Source of the DNA: JAXMDT01 sp046348685
GTDB taxonomy: Bacteria > Pseudomonadota > Alphaproteobacteria > Rickettsiales > UBA998
DNA: 64,000 nt
NCBI GenBank assembly: GCA_046348685.1
Contig: JAXMDT010000007.1
Coordinates: 1-64,000, forward strand
Direction of reading: 5' to 3'
Positions 43,517-52,059 of the stretch are shown in pieces. Position 1 is the first letter of the stretch; every line of letters starts with the position of its first letter. The translations under genes were made by a program, and so were the position numbers. The notes beneath the pieces are model-generated. The model searched no databases and was not told the origin of the DNA. It worked only from the letters and a program-made list of their open reading frames with translations.

Positions 43517-44820
43517 AGTATAAATTTCTTCATATCGGTATTTTTGGCGAGGACAGATACTTTTTCCTGCACGTAAGCGGCGTCGATTGTCTTTTCCAAT
43601 CCAGGATTCTCCGGTGCATCGAAACTGATTTCCTCCATCAGCTTTTCCATAATGGTATGGAGCCGTCGCGCCCCTATATTCTCTATCTCGCGGTTGAAAC
43701 GCGTCGCAAGTGAGGCAAGCTCTTTCACACCGTCATCGGCAAAAGTGATTTTGACGCCTTCGGTCTGCATCAGCGCGACATATTGCTTCGTTAGGCTCGC
43801 TTCAGGTTCTTTCAGAATACGCTCCATGTCGTCTTCCGAAAGCGGGTTCAATTCAACACGGATCGGCAGACGTCCCTGCAATTCTGGCAGCAGGTCGGAT
43901 GGTTTCGACATATGAAACGCGCCCGAGGTGATGAATAAAATGTGATCCGTCTTCACCGCGCCGTGCTTGGTTTGCACCACCGTGCCTTCAATAAGGGGAA
44001 GAAGATCGCGCTGCACCCCTTCACGGCTGACCTCGCCACCGCGGACTTCTTGCCGCGATGCCACTTTATCGATTTCATCGATGAAGACGATACCGTTATT
44101 CTCAACGGTACGCAGCGCTTCCTGAACGATCTTTTCCTGATCGGTCAGCTTGTCGGATTCTTCTTTCAGCAGCAGCTCGTACGCTTCCGGTACCAGTAAT
44201 TTTTTGGTTTTTGTCCTGCCGCCCATTGCTTTGCCGATGACCTCGCCGATCGAGATCATGCCTACCTGGCTGCCGGGCATGCCTGGGATATCGAAGCTGG
44301 ACATCGGGTTGGTGGTGTCCGAAACTTCAATATCAACCTCTTTGTCGCCAAGCTCCTTGTTATGGAACATTTCGCGAAACTTGCGGCGTGTTTCCGCGGT
44401 GGCCGTGGTGCCCACCAGTGCATCAAGCAGACGGTTTTCTGCATTTACCTCTGCCTTTTCCTTGACCTCTTTATGTTTTTTCTCGCGCACCAAATTGATA
44501 GCGACCTCCATCAGGTCGCGCACAATGGACTCCACGTCGCGGCCAACATAACCGACTTCGGTGAATTTTGTCGCTTCTACTTTCAAGAAGGGCGCTTCCG
44601 CGAGCCTGGCGAGACGGCGGGCGATTTCGGTTTTGCCGCAACCGGTCGGGCCTATCATCAGAATGTTTTTCGGCACGATTTCATCGCGCATATGTTCCGC
44701 CACCTGCTGCCGTCGCCAGCGATTGCGCAGCGCAATGGCGACTGCTTTTTTTGCATCCTTCTGGCCGACGATGTGGCGATCAAGTTCAGTAACGATTTGA
44801 CGGGGAGTTAGATTAGACAT
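43513..44820 (-). CDS. hslU: ATP-dependent protease ATPase subunit HslU
   Basis: HslU is the AAA+ unfoldase that feeds the HslV peptidase. The 435 residues have Walker A GPTGCGKT at 57-64, Walker B 'NGIVFIDEIDKV', the substrate-binding I-domain between them, and the C-terminal tail that inserts into HslV. hslV lies 23 bases upstream on the same strand. The order hslV-hslU next to his genes is a conserved alphaproteobacterial arrangement. Confidence 0.97.
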   Translation of the reverse strand: MSNLTPRQIVTELDRHIVGQKDAKKAVAIALRNRWRRQQVAEHMRDEIVPKNILMIGPTGCGKTEIARRLARLAEAPFLKVEATKFTEVGYVGRDVESIVRDLMEVAINLVREKKHKEVKEKAEVNAENRLLDALVGTTATAETRRKFREMFHNKELGDKEVDIEVSDTTNPMSSFDIPGMPGSQVGMISIGEVIGKAMGGRTKTKKLLVPEAYELLLKEESDKLTDQEKIVQEALRTVENNGIVFIDEIDKVASRQEVRGGEVSREGVQRDLLPLIEGTVVQTKHGAVKTDHILFITSGAFHMSKPSDLLPELQGRLPIRVELNPLSEDDMERILKEPEASLTKQYVALMQTEGVKITFADDGVKELASLATRFNREIENIGARRLHTIMEKLMEEISFDAPENPGLEKTIDAAYVQEKVSVLAKNTDMKKFIL

Positions 44821-44843
44821 GGATACGAATATATGGGTTGTTT

Positions 44844-45401
44844 TTAAGCCGCATCAAGGGATGCGACGGTAAGGTTGGTGTTGGTGTAAACACAGATTTC
44901 ACCGGCAATCTGCATCGCTTTACGGGCAATATTTTCGGCATCAAGGTCCTGGTCTTTCAATGCGCGTGCCGCTGCGAGTGCATAATTACCGCCAGAACCA
45001 ATGGCAGCAATGCCGTCCTCCGGCTCTAGTACATCGCCATTGCCGGTAAGAATCAGCGTAACCTCTTTATCGGCCACAATCATCATGGCTTCCAGGCGCC
45101 GCAGATAACGGTCGGTGCGCCAGTCCTTGGCAAGCTCGACGCAGGCGCGCATCAATTGCCCCGGATGTTTTTCCAGCTTGGCTTCCAGCCGTTCATACAG
45201 CGTAAACGCGTCGGCCGTGGCACCGGCGAATCCGGAAAGGATTTTACCGTCCGCCAGCGTGCGAACTTTCTTCGCGCCCGATTTAATGATGGTTGGGCCA
45301 AGGCTCACCTGCCCGTCGCCCGCGATAACTACTTTATTACCTTTGCGCACACTGACAATTGTCGTTGCGTGCCAGGATTTGGGTGCATGTTCTTCTGTCA
45401 T
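44844..45401 (-). CDS. hslV: ATP-dependent protease proteolytic subunit HslV
   Basis: HslV is a proteasome-like threonine peptidase that forms double hexamers. The 185 residues begin with a short leader 'MTEEHAPKSWHA', and processing before 'TTIVSVRKG' would free the catalytic threonine. Later motifs are 'GDGQVSLG', 'SGFAGATADAFTL' and 'GSGGNYALAAARAL', all family hallmarks. The start at 45401 is used because the frame upstream (to 45680) encodes sequence unlike the family and runs through the lipoprotein gene. hslU follows. Confidence 0.94.
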   Translation of the reverse strand: MTEEHAPKSWHATTIVSVRKGNKVVIAGDGQVSLGPTIIKSGAKKVRTLADGKILSGFAGATADAFTLYERLEAKLEKHPGQLMRACVELAKDWRTDRYLRRLEAMMIVADKEVTLILTGNGDVLEPEDGIAAIGSGGNYALAAARALKDQDLDAENIARKAMQIAGEICVYTNTNLTVASLDAA

Positions 45402-45438
45402 GAAAGGGAAGATAGTGCGCGCCAGGTGTTTTGCAATA

Positions 45439-45750
45439 TCACTCGGGGCAGTTGCCGTAAAAACTGCAGGCAACGGTCTTTTTCTCGTCGTCTTTATCAG
45501 CGTCACCATCCCCGTCTTTATCGCATCGCCCGTACACACTGCAGGCAACGGATTCTTCTTTTGAGCAGGTGTTGGTGAAGCTGCACCACCAGCTTTCTTC
45601 CTCTTTTTCTTCTGCCGTCTGTTCCCCATACCAGGCACCACCTTCACTTTTTGCCCAGCTGCCCCAGTCCTTGCTCTCATACCAGCCGTCGCCGTTACCG
45701 CATCCCGGCAAAAAAATCATTAAAGTCAGAATGATAAACCTTGCTTTCAT
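45439..45750 (-). CDS. Small Cys-rich lipoprotein with calcium-type loop, function unknown
   Basis: The 103-residue frame starts with a lipoprotein signal, 'MKARFIILTLMIFLPGCGNG'. The mature part is Trp/Glu-rich, then has three short repeats of the form CSxxxxC ('CSFTNTC', 'CSVYGRC', 'CSFYGNC'). Between the second and third is DKDGDGDADKDD, an EF-hand or dockerin-like DxDxDG loop. I do not recognise a family. An ATG three codons upstream (45759) is also possible. It lies between hslV and the divergent hisB. Confidence 0.6.
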   Translation of the reverse strand: MKARFIILTLMIFLPGCGNGDGWYESKDWGSWAKSEGGAWYGEQTAEEKEEESWWCSFTNTCSKEESVACSVYGRCDKDGDGDADKDDEKKTVACSFYGNCPE

Positions 45751-45845
45751 GGGTGTCATCTCGCTTGAGAGTGAATAAATTATAGTGTATTCAGGGCCGC
45801 AATTCACTTATAATGCCACGCTACTGTTACGATATAAGGACAATC

Positions 45846-46439
45846 ATGCGCACGGCCCAAATGACCCGCTCCACTAAGGAGACCCAGATCAGCGCCGAGG
45901 TAAATCTCGATGGAACAGGTGCTTATAAGGTCGAAACCGGCATTGGTTTTCTTAACCATATGCTGGAGCAGCTTTCCCGCCATAGCTTAATCGACATTAC
46001 TTTAAGCGCGAAAGGCGATCTGCATATCGATGCGCATCATACGACCGAGGATTCCGGCATTACTATCGGCCAGGCAGTGGCCAAAGCGCTCGGCGAGCGT
46101 AAAGGCATTGAACGGTATGGACATGCCTATATACCGATGGATGAAACGCTATCCCGGGTTTCCATCGATTTATCGGGACGACCCTATCTCATCTGGAAGG
46201 TAAATTTCAGCCAGCCGAAGCTTGGCGATATGGATACGGAATTATTTCGTGAATGGTTTCAGGCCTTTGCCTTTGCGGTCGGCGCAACCGTGCATGTCGA
46301 AAACTTATATGGCATCAACAATCATCACATCATCGAATCCTGCTTTAAAGGACTCGCGCGGGCATTGAAAGCTGCTGTTGCGCTCGATGCGCGTCAGGCA
46401 CATGCCGTGCCGTCAACAAAAGGAACGCTGACTGCATAA
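45846..46439 (+). CDS. hisB: Imidazoleglycerol-phosphate dehydratase
   Basis: HisB removes water from imidazoleglycerol phosphate in histidine synthesis. The 197 residues show 'GIGFLNHMLEQLSRHS' and the metal-binding HHTTED at 64-69, plus the second metal set in 'NNHHIIESCFKG'. The start at 45846 has AAGGA seven bases away and removes an unrelated 11-residue extension. It is the monofunctional form. DUF2628 and hisH follow with almost no gaps. Confidence 0.96.
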   Translation: MRTAQMTRSTKETQISAEVNLDGTGAYKVETGIGFLNHMLEQLSRHSLIDITLSAKGDLHIDAHHTTEDSGITIGQAVAKALGERKGIERYGHAYIPMDETLSRVSIDLSGRPYLIWKVNFSQPKLGDMDTELFREWFQAFAFAVGATVHVENLYGINNHHIIESCFKGLARALKAAVALDARQAHAVPSTKGTLTA

Positions 46440-46440
46440 T

Positions 46441-46872
46441 ATGGCTTTATTCAATCGTGTGAAAATCTACTCCGTGCATGTCGATCCGGCAGCAAGCAAA
46501 CCTATGGAAAATGCGGTCTTCATTCCGGAGGGGTTCAATTTTTTTGCATTCCTTTTTTCTGTTTTCTGGGCTTTGTATCATCGCCTGTGGATTGTCGCCG
46601 GTGTTTATGTGCTATTGGCAGGAGGCGCAACGCTCATTGCGAAAACATATGGCATGCACCCAAGCAGCGTCATGGTGATTGATCTTGGCGTACGCATTAT
46701 GTTTGCACTTTCCGCCAACGATTTCTGGCGCGGCACGCTCGAGAAAAAGGGCTGGATCACGACCGACGTCATCGTTGCCGGCAGCGAGATTGAAGCAACG
46801 CACCGTTTTTATGACCGTCACGTCGGCAAGCATGCTCAGCCTTTTTTTTCAAATCCGCTTCCCAACGCATGA
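46441..46872 (+). CDS. DUF2628 membrane protein of the his operon
   Basis: The 143 residues have the DUF2628 pattern, with 'ENAVFIPEGFNFFAFLFSVFW' followed by 'ALYHRLWIVAGVYVLL', giving two or three membrane segments. Function is unknown, but the gene regularly sits between hisB and hisH in alphaproteobacteria, as here. Its start is one base after the hisB stop and its last bases overlap hisH by four. Confidence 0.85.
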   Translation: MALFNRVKIYSVHVDPAASKPMENAVFIPEGFNFFAFLFSVFWALYHRLWIVAGVYVLLAGGATLIAKTYGMHPSSVMVIDLGVRIMFALSANDFWRGTLEKKGWITTDVIVAGSEIEATHRFYDRHVGKHAQPFFSNPLPNA

Positions 46873-47492
46873 CACATATCTGCGTGATTGACTACGGTTC
46901 CGGCAACCTGCATTCCGCTGCCGCCGCACTCCGCCGCGCTGCGGGGGACGCAGTGCATATCACGTCGAGCGCCAATGATCTTCAAGAAGCAACGCATATC
47001 GTCCTGCCCGGGGTAGGCGCTTACGGCGATTGCCTTGCCGGTGTCAATGCCTTGCCCGGCATGCGCGGGATGCTGGAAAAACGCGTCCGGCAGGATAAGG
47101 TTCCATTCCTTGGTATTTGTGTAGGCATGCAGCTGATGCTGGAACGCGGACATGAGCATGGCATCCATGAAGGGTTTGGCTGGATCAGAGGCGAAGTGGT
47201 GCCGATCACGCCTACCGATCCATCTTTGAAAATTCCGCATATGGGTTGGAATAATCTGACTATCGCCCGCCCGGGCAGCGCGACCCGGGATATTGCAAGC
47301 GGCGACCACGCCTATTTTGTGCATAGTTATCACGCACAATGCGCGGATAAAAACGATGTTATCGCCACGGTGGACTACGGCGGTGAACTGACGGCGATGA
47401 TCGGGAAAGGCACGATGTTCGGCACGCAGTTCCATCCTGAAAAAAGCCATAAAACAGGCGATCTTGTGCTGCGCAATTTTATCGCGCTATAG
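46869..47492 (+). CDS. hisH: Imidazole glycerol phosphate synthase glutamine amidotransferase subunit HisH
   Basis: HisH releases ammonia from glutamine for HisF. The 207 residues carry the class I amidotransferase nucleophile C84 in 'FLGICVGMQLM' and the His/Glu pair in 'QFHPEKS', with 'IVLPGVGAYGDC' near the start. It overlaps DUF2628 by four bases. hisF, its partner, is in the same operon at 49438. Confidence 0.96.
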   Translation: MTHICVIDYGSGNLHSAAAALRRAAGDAVHITSSANDLQEATHIVLPGVGAYGDCLAGVNALPGMRGMLEKRVRQDKVPFLGICVGMQLMLERGHEHGIHEGFGWIRGEVVPITPTDPSLKIPHMGWNNLTIARPGSATRDIASGDHAYFVHSYHAQCADKNDVIATVDYGGELTAMIGKGTMFGTQFHPEKSHKTGDLVLRNFIAL

Positions 47493-47517
47493 GCGGTTTT
47501 ACTGGACTCTGGCGCTG

Positions 47518-48072
47518 ATGCCCACTAAACAGACCCGCATGACTATACGCGTCGATAAAATCACCACGCTGGGTGCCGCTGATATGGATAACCTCTGTCA
47601 GGCGACAGAAGACGCCATCAGGGATGGTATTGGTTTCAGCTGGGTCACCCCACCGGTGCGCGAGATGATGGAAAGCTATTGGAAAGGCGTGCTGCTCGTC
47701 CCCGAGCGTGAGCTTTTTGGCGGCTGGCTGGATGGTACGCTGTGCGCTTCCGTTCAACTGCTGCGACCCGGAAAAAACAAGGAAACCTCCTATTTTTCAG
47801 CAGGGATCGAATCGCACTTTGTGGCTCCCTGGGCGCGCGGCCACGGCCTTGCACGCATGTTATTGCAGGCAGCGGAGCGTGAAGCGGCAAGCAGCGGATT
47901 TACGGTTTTGCGCCTGAGTGTGCGCGAAACCCAGGAAGCCGCATTGCAGCTTTATCAGGATAATGAGTATATTCGCTGGGGTATTCTGCCCTATCATGAA
48001 TTCGTCGGCGGCCAGATGGTTGCCGGACATTATTTCTATAAAAAGCTCGAGCGCTTATCCAGCGTTGAATAA
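47518..48072 (+). CDS. GNAT-family N-acetyltransferase
   Basis: The 184 residues match the GNAT fold, with acetyl-CoA binding 'APWARGHGLARMLLQAAERE' and later 'LSVRETQEAALQLYQDNEYIR'. The substrate cannot be told. It lies between hisH and hisA, so it is carried in the his operon although not a known histidine-pathway enzyme. The start at 47518 is a compromise; 47539 is a second in-frame ATG. The longer frame from 47464 lies inside hisH. Confidence 0.82.
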   Translation: MPTKQTRMTIRVDKITTLGAADMDNLCQATEDAIRDGIGFSWVTPPVREMMESYWKGVLLVPERELFGGWLDGTLCASVQLLRPGKNKETSYFSAGIESHFVAPWARGHGLARMLLQAAEREAASSGFTVLRLSVRETQEAALQLYQDNEYIRWGILPYHEFVGGQMVAGHYFYKKLERLSSVE

Positions 48073-48111
48073 CTTGAGTTTTTAAGAGTTTAGCTTTAGG
48101 TTTCGTGCTCT

Positions 48112-48840
48112 ATGACGTTAACCCTCTACCCTGCGATCGACTTAAAAAATGGCCAGTGCGTGCGCCTATTGCGGGGCGATATGGACAAAGCAACCGTGTT
48201 TGCGGAAAAGCCAAGCGAGCAGGCAAAGACGTTCGAAACAGCCGGTTTCAAATGGCTCCACCTTGTCGATCTCAACGGCGCTATCGAAGGCAGGCCAGTC
48301 AATGCCGAGGCCGTTGCTTCCATTCGAAAAACAGTTTCTATGCCTATTCAGCTCGGTGGTGGGATTCGTACCATCGAGCAAATTTCCTACTGGCTGGAGG
48401 CAGGCATCACGCGCGTCATTCTCGGCACCGTCGCACTGAAAAATCCAGCGCTGGTCAACGAGGCGTGCAAACTATTTCCGGGCACCATCGCGGTCGGCAT
48501 CGATGCACGCGGCGGCAAAGTGGCCGTGGAAGGCTGGGTGGAAACCTCTGAGGTAAAGGCTACTGACCTTGCCAAAAGCTTTGAGGATTCCGGCGTGTCC
48601 GCCATCATCTATACCGATATTGGCCGCGATGGTGCGCTGATGGGACCGAATATCGATGAAACACTCGCGCTTGCCCAGGCAGTGCGCATCCCGATTATTC
48701 TTTCCGGCGGCGTTTCCAGTATTCGTGATGTGGAAAATATTAATGCTGTAGCAGCTCAGGGTATTTCCGGTGCGATCATTGGCCGCGCACTTTATGAACG
48801 GACTATTTTGCCGGAAGAGGCGTTACGCATTGCATCGTAA
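48112..48840 (+). CDS. hisA: Phosphoribosylformimino-aminoimidazole carboxamide ribotide isomerase
   Basis: HisA isomerises ProFAR to PRFAR in histidine synthesis. The 242 residues form a beta/alpha barrel beginning 'YPAIDLKNGQCVRL' with the catalytic Asp D10, then 'QLGGGIRTIEQISYW' and 'ILSGGVSSIRDV' for phosphate binding. It is followed by an unrelated secreted-protein gene before hisF. Confidence 0.96.
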   Translation: MTLTLYPAIDLKNGQCVRLLRGDMDKATVFAEKPSEQAKTFETAGFKWLHLVDLNGAIEGRPVNAEAVASIRKTVSMPIQLGGGIRTIEQISYWLEAGITRVILGTVALKNPALVNEACKLFPGTIAVGIDARGGKVAVEGWVETSEVKATDLAKSFEDSGVSAIIYTDIGRDGALMGPNIDETLALAQAVRIPIILSGGVSSIRDVENINAVAAQGISGAIIGRALYERTILPEEALRIAS

Positions 48841-48859
48841 ATTATCCCTGGGAGATATT

Positions 48860-49438
48860 ATGAAAACGGCACTTACTTTCTTACTCCTCACTCTTTCCGC
48901 TCATGCCTGGGCACAAACGCCCGCCGCAGTACCCGGTTACAATCCCGATCCGGAAGAGCCGTATACGGCGCCGGATACAATCGGTATCAAAGAAGAAGCG
49001 TGCCCAACGCCTCCCGCCTCAACATCGAATCGTATGGCCTGCACGATGATGGCTTGTATGGACGGACTCTCGATTCATATCGATACTAACTACCGCTGGA
49101 AGCCGGGTCATTATCAGTTCGTTTTCGATGCGGATGGCAAGGCGGCCACCTGCGAAGGCAGCCTGCCGCTGCGTGACTGCGAAAGTAATAGCCTGACTTG
49201 CACCTCCAGCTGGATGCAGATTACCGAAAGTGGCTGCGCCCTGCCAAAGGACAACCAGGGCTTCGGCGATATCTGGATCAACGGCTGGCCAAAACGTTTA
49301 ACGGTTACGATCAGTCGCGATGGCAAAACCCTCGCCTCGCAAAACCTTACCCCCTCCTATCACTCAAGTCAGCCAAACGGCGGCGGTTGCCAGCCCACTT
49401 GCTGTCAGGCGGCGATGGAAATAAAGCTCGCTCCATAA
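48860..49438 (+). CDS. Exported Cys-rich protein of unknown function in the his operon
   Basis: The 192-residue frame has a signal peptide ending near 'HAWAQ' (about 19), then a mature domain with many cysteines ('EEACPTPPAS', 'MACTMMACMDG', 'CEGSLPLRDCESNSLTCTSS', 'GCQPTCCQAAMEI'). I do not recognise a family. GGGAG lies close before the ATG at 48860; the longer upstream frame belongs to hisA. Its TAA overlaps the hisF ATG, so it is translated with the operon, yet its product is probably periplasmic and disulfide-bonded. Confidence 0.75.
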   Translation: MKTALTFLLLTLSAHAWAQTPAAVPGYNPDPEEPYTAPDTIGIKEEACPTPPASTSNRMACTMMACMDGLSIHIDTNYRWKPGHYQFVFDADGKAATCEGSLPLRDCESNSLTCTSSWMQITESGCALPKDNQGFGDIWINGWPKRLTVTISRDGKTLASQNLTPSYHSSQPNGGGCQPTCCQAAMEIKLAP

Positions 49439-50199
49439 TGTTAAAGGCCCGCATTATTCCTTGCCTCGATGTGAAAGATGGCCGTGTCGTCAAGGGCGTG
49501 AATTTCGTCAATCTGCGCGATGCGGGTGATCCGGTTGAGCAGGCAAAAATCTATGACGACCAGGGCGCGGATGAGCTCATCTTTCTCGATATTTCTGCAT
49601 CGCACGAAGGGCGCGGCACGCTTTTCAAAATGGTGGAAAAAGTAGCAACCGTCTGCCGCATTCCCTTTACGGTTGGCGGCGGCGTGCGAACACTTGAAGA
49701 TATACGCCAGCTTCTGCTTGCCGGGGCTGACAAAGTCTCGATCAATACGGCTGCCGTCAAGCGCCCGGAATTCGTCCAGGAAGCATCGGAAAAATTCGGC
49801 GCGCAATGTATCGTTGTAGCGGTCGATGCAAAGTCGATCGGTACGAAGAAGTTCGAAATCTTTACACATGGCGGGCGCAACGCGACCGGACTTGATGCCG
49901 TGGAATGGGCCAGGCGCATGGTAGATTACGGAGCAGGCGAAATCCTTCTCACTTCAATGGATCGGGATGGAACCGGCGCAGGTTTTGATTTGCCGATGAC
50001 GCGCGCAATCGCAGATAGCATCTCAGTGCCAGTAATCGCTTCCGGCGGCGTGGGTGCACTGGAACATTTCGCCGATGGATTTACCAAAGGGCATGCCAGC
50101 GCGCTGCTTGCCGCATCGGTTTTCCACTTTGGCACGTTCACTATTCCGCAAGTAAAAGAATACTTGAATAAACAAGGGATTCCGGTCAGATTCGTCTGA
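49438..50199 (+). CDS. hisF: Imidazole glycerol phosphate synthase cyclase subunit HisF
   Basis: HisF uses ammonia from HisH to close the imidazole ring. The 253 residues begin 'MLKARIIPCLDVKDGRVVKG' with the catalytic Asp in 'CLDVKDG', then 'TVGGGVRTLEDIR' and 'ILLTSMDRDGTGAGFD' with the second Asp. The start at 49438 overlaps the preceding stop; a longer frame to 49198 is inside the previous gene. hisE overlaps its end. Confidence 0.97.
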   Translation: MLKARIIPCLDVKDGRVVKGVNFVNLRDAGDPVEQAKIYDDQGADELIFLDISASHEGRGTLFKMVEKVATVCRIPFTVGGGVRTLEDIRQLLLAGADKVSINTAAVKRPEFVQEASEKFGAQCIVVAVDAKSIGTKKFEIFTHGGRNATGLDAVEWARRMVDYGAGEILLTSMDRDGTGAGFDLPMTRAIADSISVPVIASGGVGALEHFADGFTKGHASALLAASVFHFGTFTIPQVKEYLNKQGIPVRFV

Positions 50200-50525
50200 T
50201 GGAAAAATTCTTCAAACGCATGGAAAAACTTCGCGCCACCATCGAGGAACGCTGGGCGGCGGATCCTGAAATTTCCTACGTTGCAAAAATGGCGCGCAAG
50301 GGCCGACGCAAGATGGCGCAGAAAGTTGGCGAAGAAGCGGTCGAAGTAGCCATTGCCGCTGTGAGTCAGGATAAAGAAAAGCTGATTGGCGAGAGCTCCG
50401 ATCTCCTCTTTCACCTCATGGTGCTGTGGCAGGACGCTGGCGTGACGCCGGATGACATCGCCGATGAATTCGAGCGCCGTGAGGGACGTTCCGGTTTAGC
50501 CGAAAAGAAGTCGCGGGTGATGTAG
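50199..50525 (+). CDS. hisE: Phosphoribosyl-ATP pyrophosphatase
   Basis: HisE hydrolyses phosphoribosyl-ATP at the second histidine step. The 108 residues contain 'SYVAKMARKGRRKMAQKVGE' with the helical 'EEAVEVAIAAVS', matching the MazG-like HisE fold. It overlaps hisF by one base. The following spacer holds a MITE-like inverted repeat before hinT. Confidence 0.94.
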   Translation: MEKFFKRMEKLRATIEERWAADPEISYVAKMARKGRRKMAQKVGEEAVEVAIAAVSQDKEKLIGESSDLLFHLMVLWQDAGVTPDDIADEFERREGRSGLAEKKSRVM

Positions 50526-50529
50526 ATCA

Positions 50530-50618
50530 GTCATTCCGGCGAAAGCTGGAATCCAGTCTACTTAAAATATATCGCGCCCATGGCGCTTTTGCTAGATTCC
50601 AACTTGCGTAGGAATGAC
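50530..50618. mobile_element. MITE-like intergenic inverted repeat
   Basis: The 27-base arms at 50530-50556 and 50592-50618 are inverted copies matching at 22 of 27 positions. They begin GTCATTCC and end with a GGAATC core, the pattern of the widespread proteobacterial GTCATTCC...GGAATC palindromic elements. The inner 35 bases hold a smaller palindrome around GCGCCCATGGCGC. It fills nearly the whole hisE-hinT gap and would fold into one hairpin in RNA. No transposase is present. Confidence 0.75.
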
Positions 50619-50629
50619 GGAGAAAAAAT

Positions 50630-51004
50630 ATGACTTATGATACCACTAACGTCTTTGCGAAAATCCTGCGCGGAGAAATTCCCAATAAGACAGTGTATGA
50701 AGACGATGCAGTGCTTGCGTTTCATGATCTGCACCCCGCCGCGCCGACGCATGTACTAGTGATCCCAAAGGGCGAATATATTTCATTCCACGATTTTACG
50801 GAGAAAGCCTCCGAAGCGGAGATTGTCCGCTTCTTCAAAACGGTGCGCACGATTGCCGCTGACCTGGGCATTCCGGAAAGCGGCTATCGTCTGATTACCA
50901 ACCACGGCAAACACGGCTCGCAGTCCGTGCCGCATTTCCATGTGCATATTTTAGGTGGACGTGGATTGGGCGGACTAGTGCCAGAAGACACGCTGACGCG
51001 CTAA
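50630..51004 (+). CDS. hinT: HIT-domain purine nucleoside phosphoramidase-like (HinT)
   Basis: HinT-type proteins hydrolyse nucleoside phosphoramidates. The 124 residues have the histidine triad 'PHFHVHILGG' (101-110) with H104 as nucleophile, and a typical beginning 'NVFAKILRGEIPNKTVYEDD'. GGAG lies 8 bases before the ATG, just outside the inverted repeat. A four-base overlap joins it to the convergent glycosyltransferase gene. hisE-hinT adjacency is common. Confidence 0.93.
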   Translation: MTYDTTNVFAKILRGEIPNKTVYEDDAVLAFHDLHPAAPTHVLVIPKGEYISFHDFTEKASEAEIVRFFKTVRTIAADLGIPESGYRLITNHGKHGSQSVPHFHVHILGGRGLGGLVPEDTLTR

Positions 51005-52059
51005 GCTGCTTTCTTCGCAGACTGACTAACAATCTTTTCCACCGCATCCAGCCAGCGCCAGGCATTTTGCGCAAGGGTACGCGTTTCCCAGACTTCCTGC
51101 TTCACGGTAGCGGCCATCTTCTGGCGTAGCGCCGTATCCGTTGCCATCGTTTCCAATGCCTGTTCCCACGCCTCTTCTGTGTTAGGAACGAGGAACCCAT
51201 TCTCGTTCCTTACGGTGTCATGATAGCTCGGCACATCGCTGAAGATGCCTGGAATGCCAAAGATACCGTAATCGAGTACCTTAAGGTCTGACTTGCCGTC
51301 ATTAAACGGTGTACGGGCGAGCGGCGCAATGGCGAAATCCCAGGCGATATGTTTATGCATCCATTTCACGAAACCATGATAGTGAATGTCCCGCTTGTTC
51401 AGATGATGGTATTTCACCGGCATGCCATCAAAGATCGCCTTGGTGCGTACATGCTCAGAGATGCCGAGTATTTCAAATTCCACCTTATTCTTCCAGCGCG
51501 TCAGGAATGCCCGCAGCGGATAGAGAATCATCAGCAAATCCTCGAGATGCGAGAACGTGCCCATATAGCCAAAACGTATTTTCTGATGCGAAGGCATTTT
51601 ACGATCTTTTGTAAAAAGTCGCTCATCCAATTGATTTGGAACGATATGGATATTCGAATTAAACTTCCGCATACGTTCGGCCAGCGGATTGGTGGAAACA
51701 ATAATACCGTTTGCTTCCTGAGCGAACATTCGAATGATCTGGCGCTGCTCATGCGTGGGGAAATTTTTGAGACCCGGTTCCAGGTTCAAATCAAGCAGAT
51801 TATCATCGAGCGTATAGATGAACGGCACGTCGCGTCGCTTGATTTCATTCAGGATATTACGCGCATGAAACATATTGAAACTGGGTAGCCATAGCCGTTC
51901 CAGAATAATCACATCGACCGCATCTGGAATATTTTTGCCGGTGGTAATCTCTACTTTACCTTTCAGTGATGGATGGCTGAAAGGTTGCAATAAGCGGATA
52001 TAGGAGCAGCCGTGCGGGACGCCTTTATCGTCCTGCTCATGCAGCAGATGAATGCGCAT
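51001..52059 (-). CDS. Glycosyltransferase, GT-B fold (family 1/4-like)
   Basis: The 352 residues fit a GT-B enzyme: an N-terminal half with 'DVIILERLWLPS' and 'DVPFIYTLDDNLLDL', and a C-terminal half with 'IRFGYMGTFSHLEDLLMIL', 'IAPLARTPFNDGKSDLKVLDY' in parts, and 'NGFLVPNTEEAWEQALE', which hold donor-sugar contacts. It probably builds surface polysaccharide or glycosylated envelope components. The start at 52059 has AAAGGAG upstream; a longer frame to 52149 is inside the previous gene. It overlaps that gene by 23 bases. Confidence 0.87.
   Translation of the reverse strand: MRIHLLHEQDDKGVPHGCSYIRLLQPFSHPSLKGKVEITTGKNIPDAVDVIILERLWLPSFNMFHARNILNEIKRRDVPFIYTLDDNLLDLNLEPGLKNFPTHEQRQIIRMFAQEANGIIVSTNPLAERMRKFNSNIHIVPNQLDERLFTKDRKMPSHQKIRFGYMGTFSHLEDLLMILYPLRAFLTRWKNKVEFEILGISEHVRTKAIFDGMPVKYHHLNKRDIHYHGFVKWMHKHIAWDFAIAPLARTPFNDGKSDLKVLDYGIFGIPGIFSDVPSYHDTVRNENGFLVPNTEEAWEQALETMATDTALRQKMAATVKQEVWETRTLAQNAWRWLDAVEKIVSQSAKKAA

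Noticed and set aside
45402..45680. N-terminal extension of HslV of about 93 residues
   Set aside because: The added residues are basic and Ala/Lys-rich, unlike HslV, and overlap a credible lipoprotein gene on the same strand in another frame. The family start is at 45401.
49198..49437. Long upstream extension of HisF
   Set aside because: It lies inside the exported Cys-rich gene. HisF family sequence begins exactly at 49438, where the ATG overlaps the previous stop.
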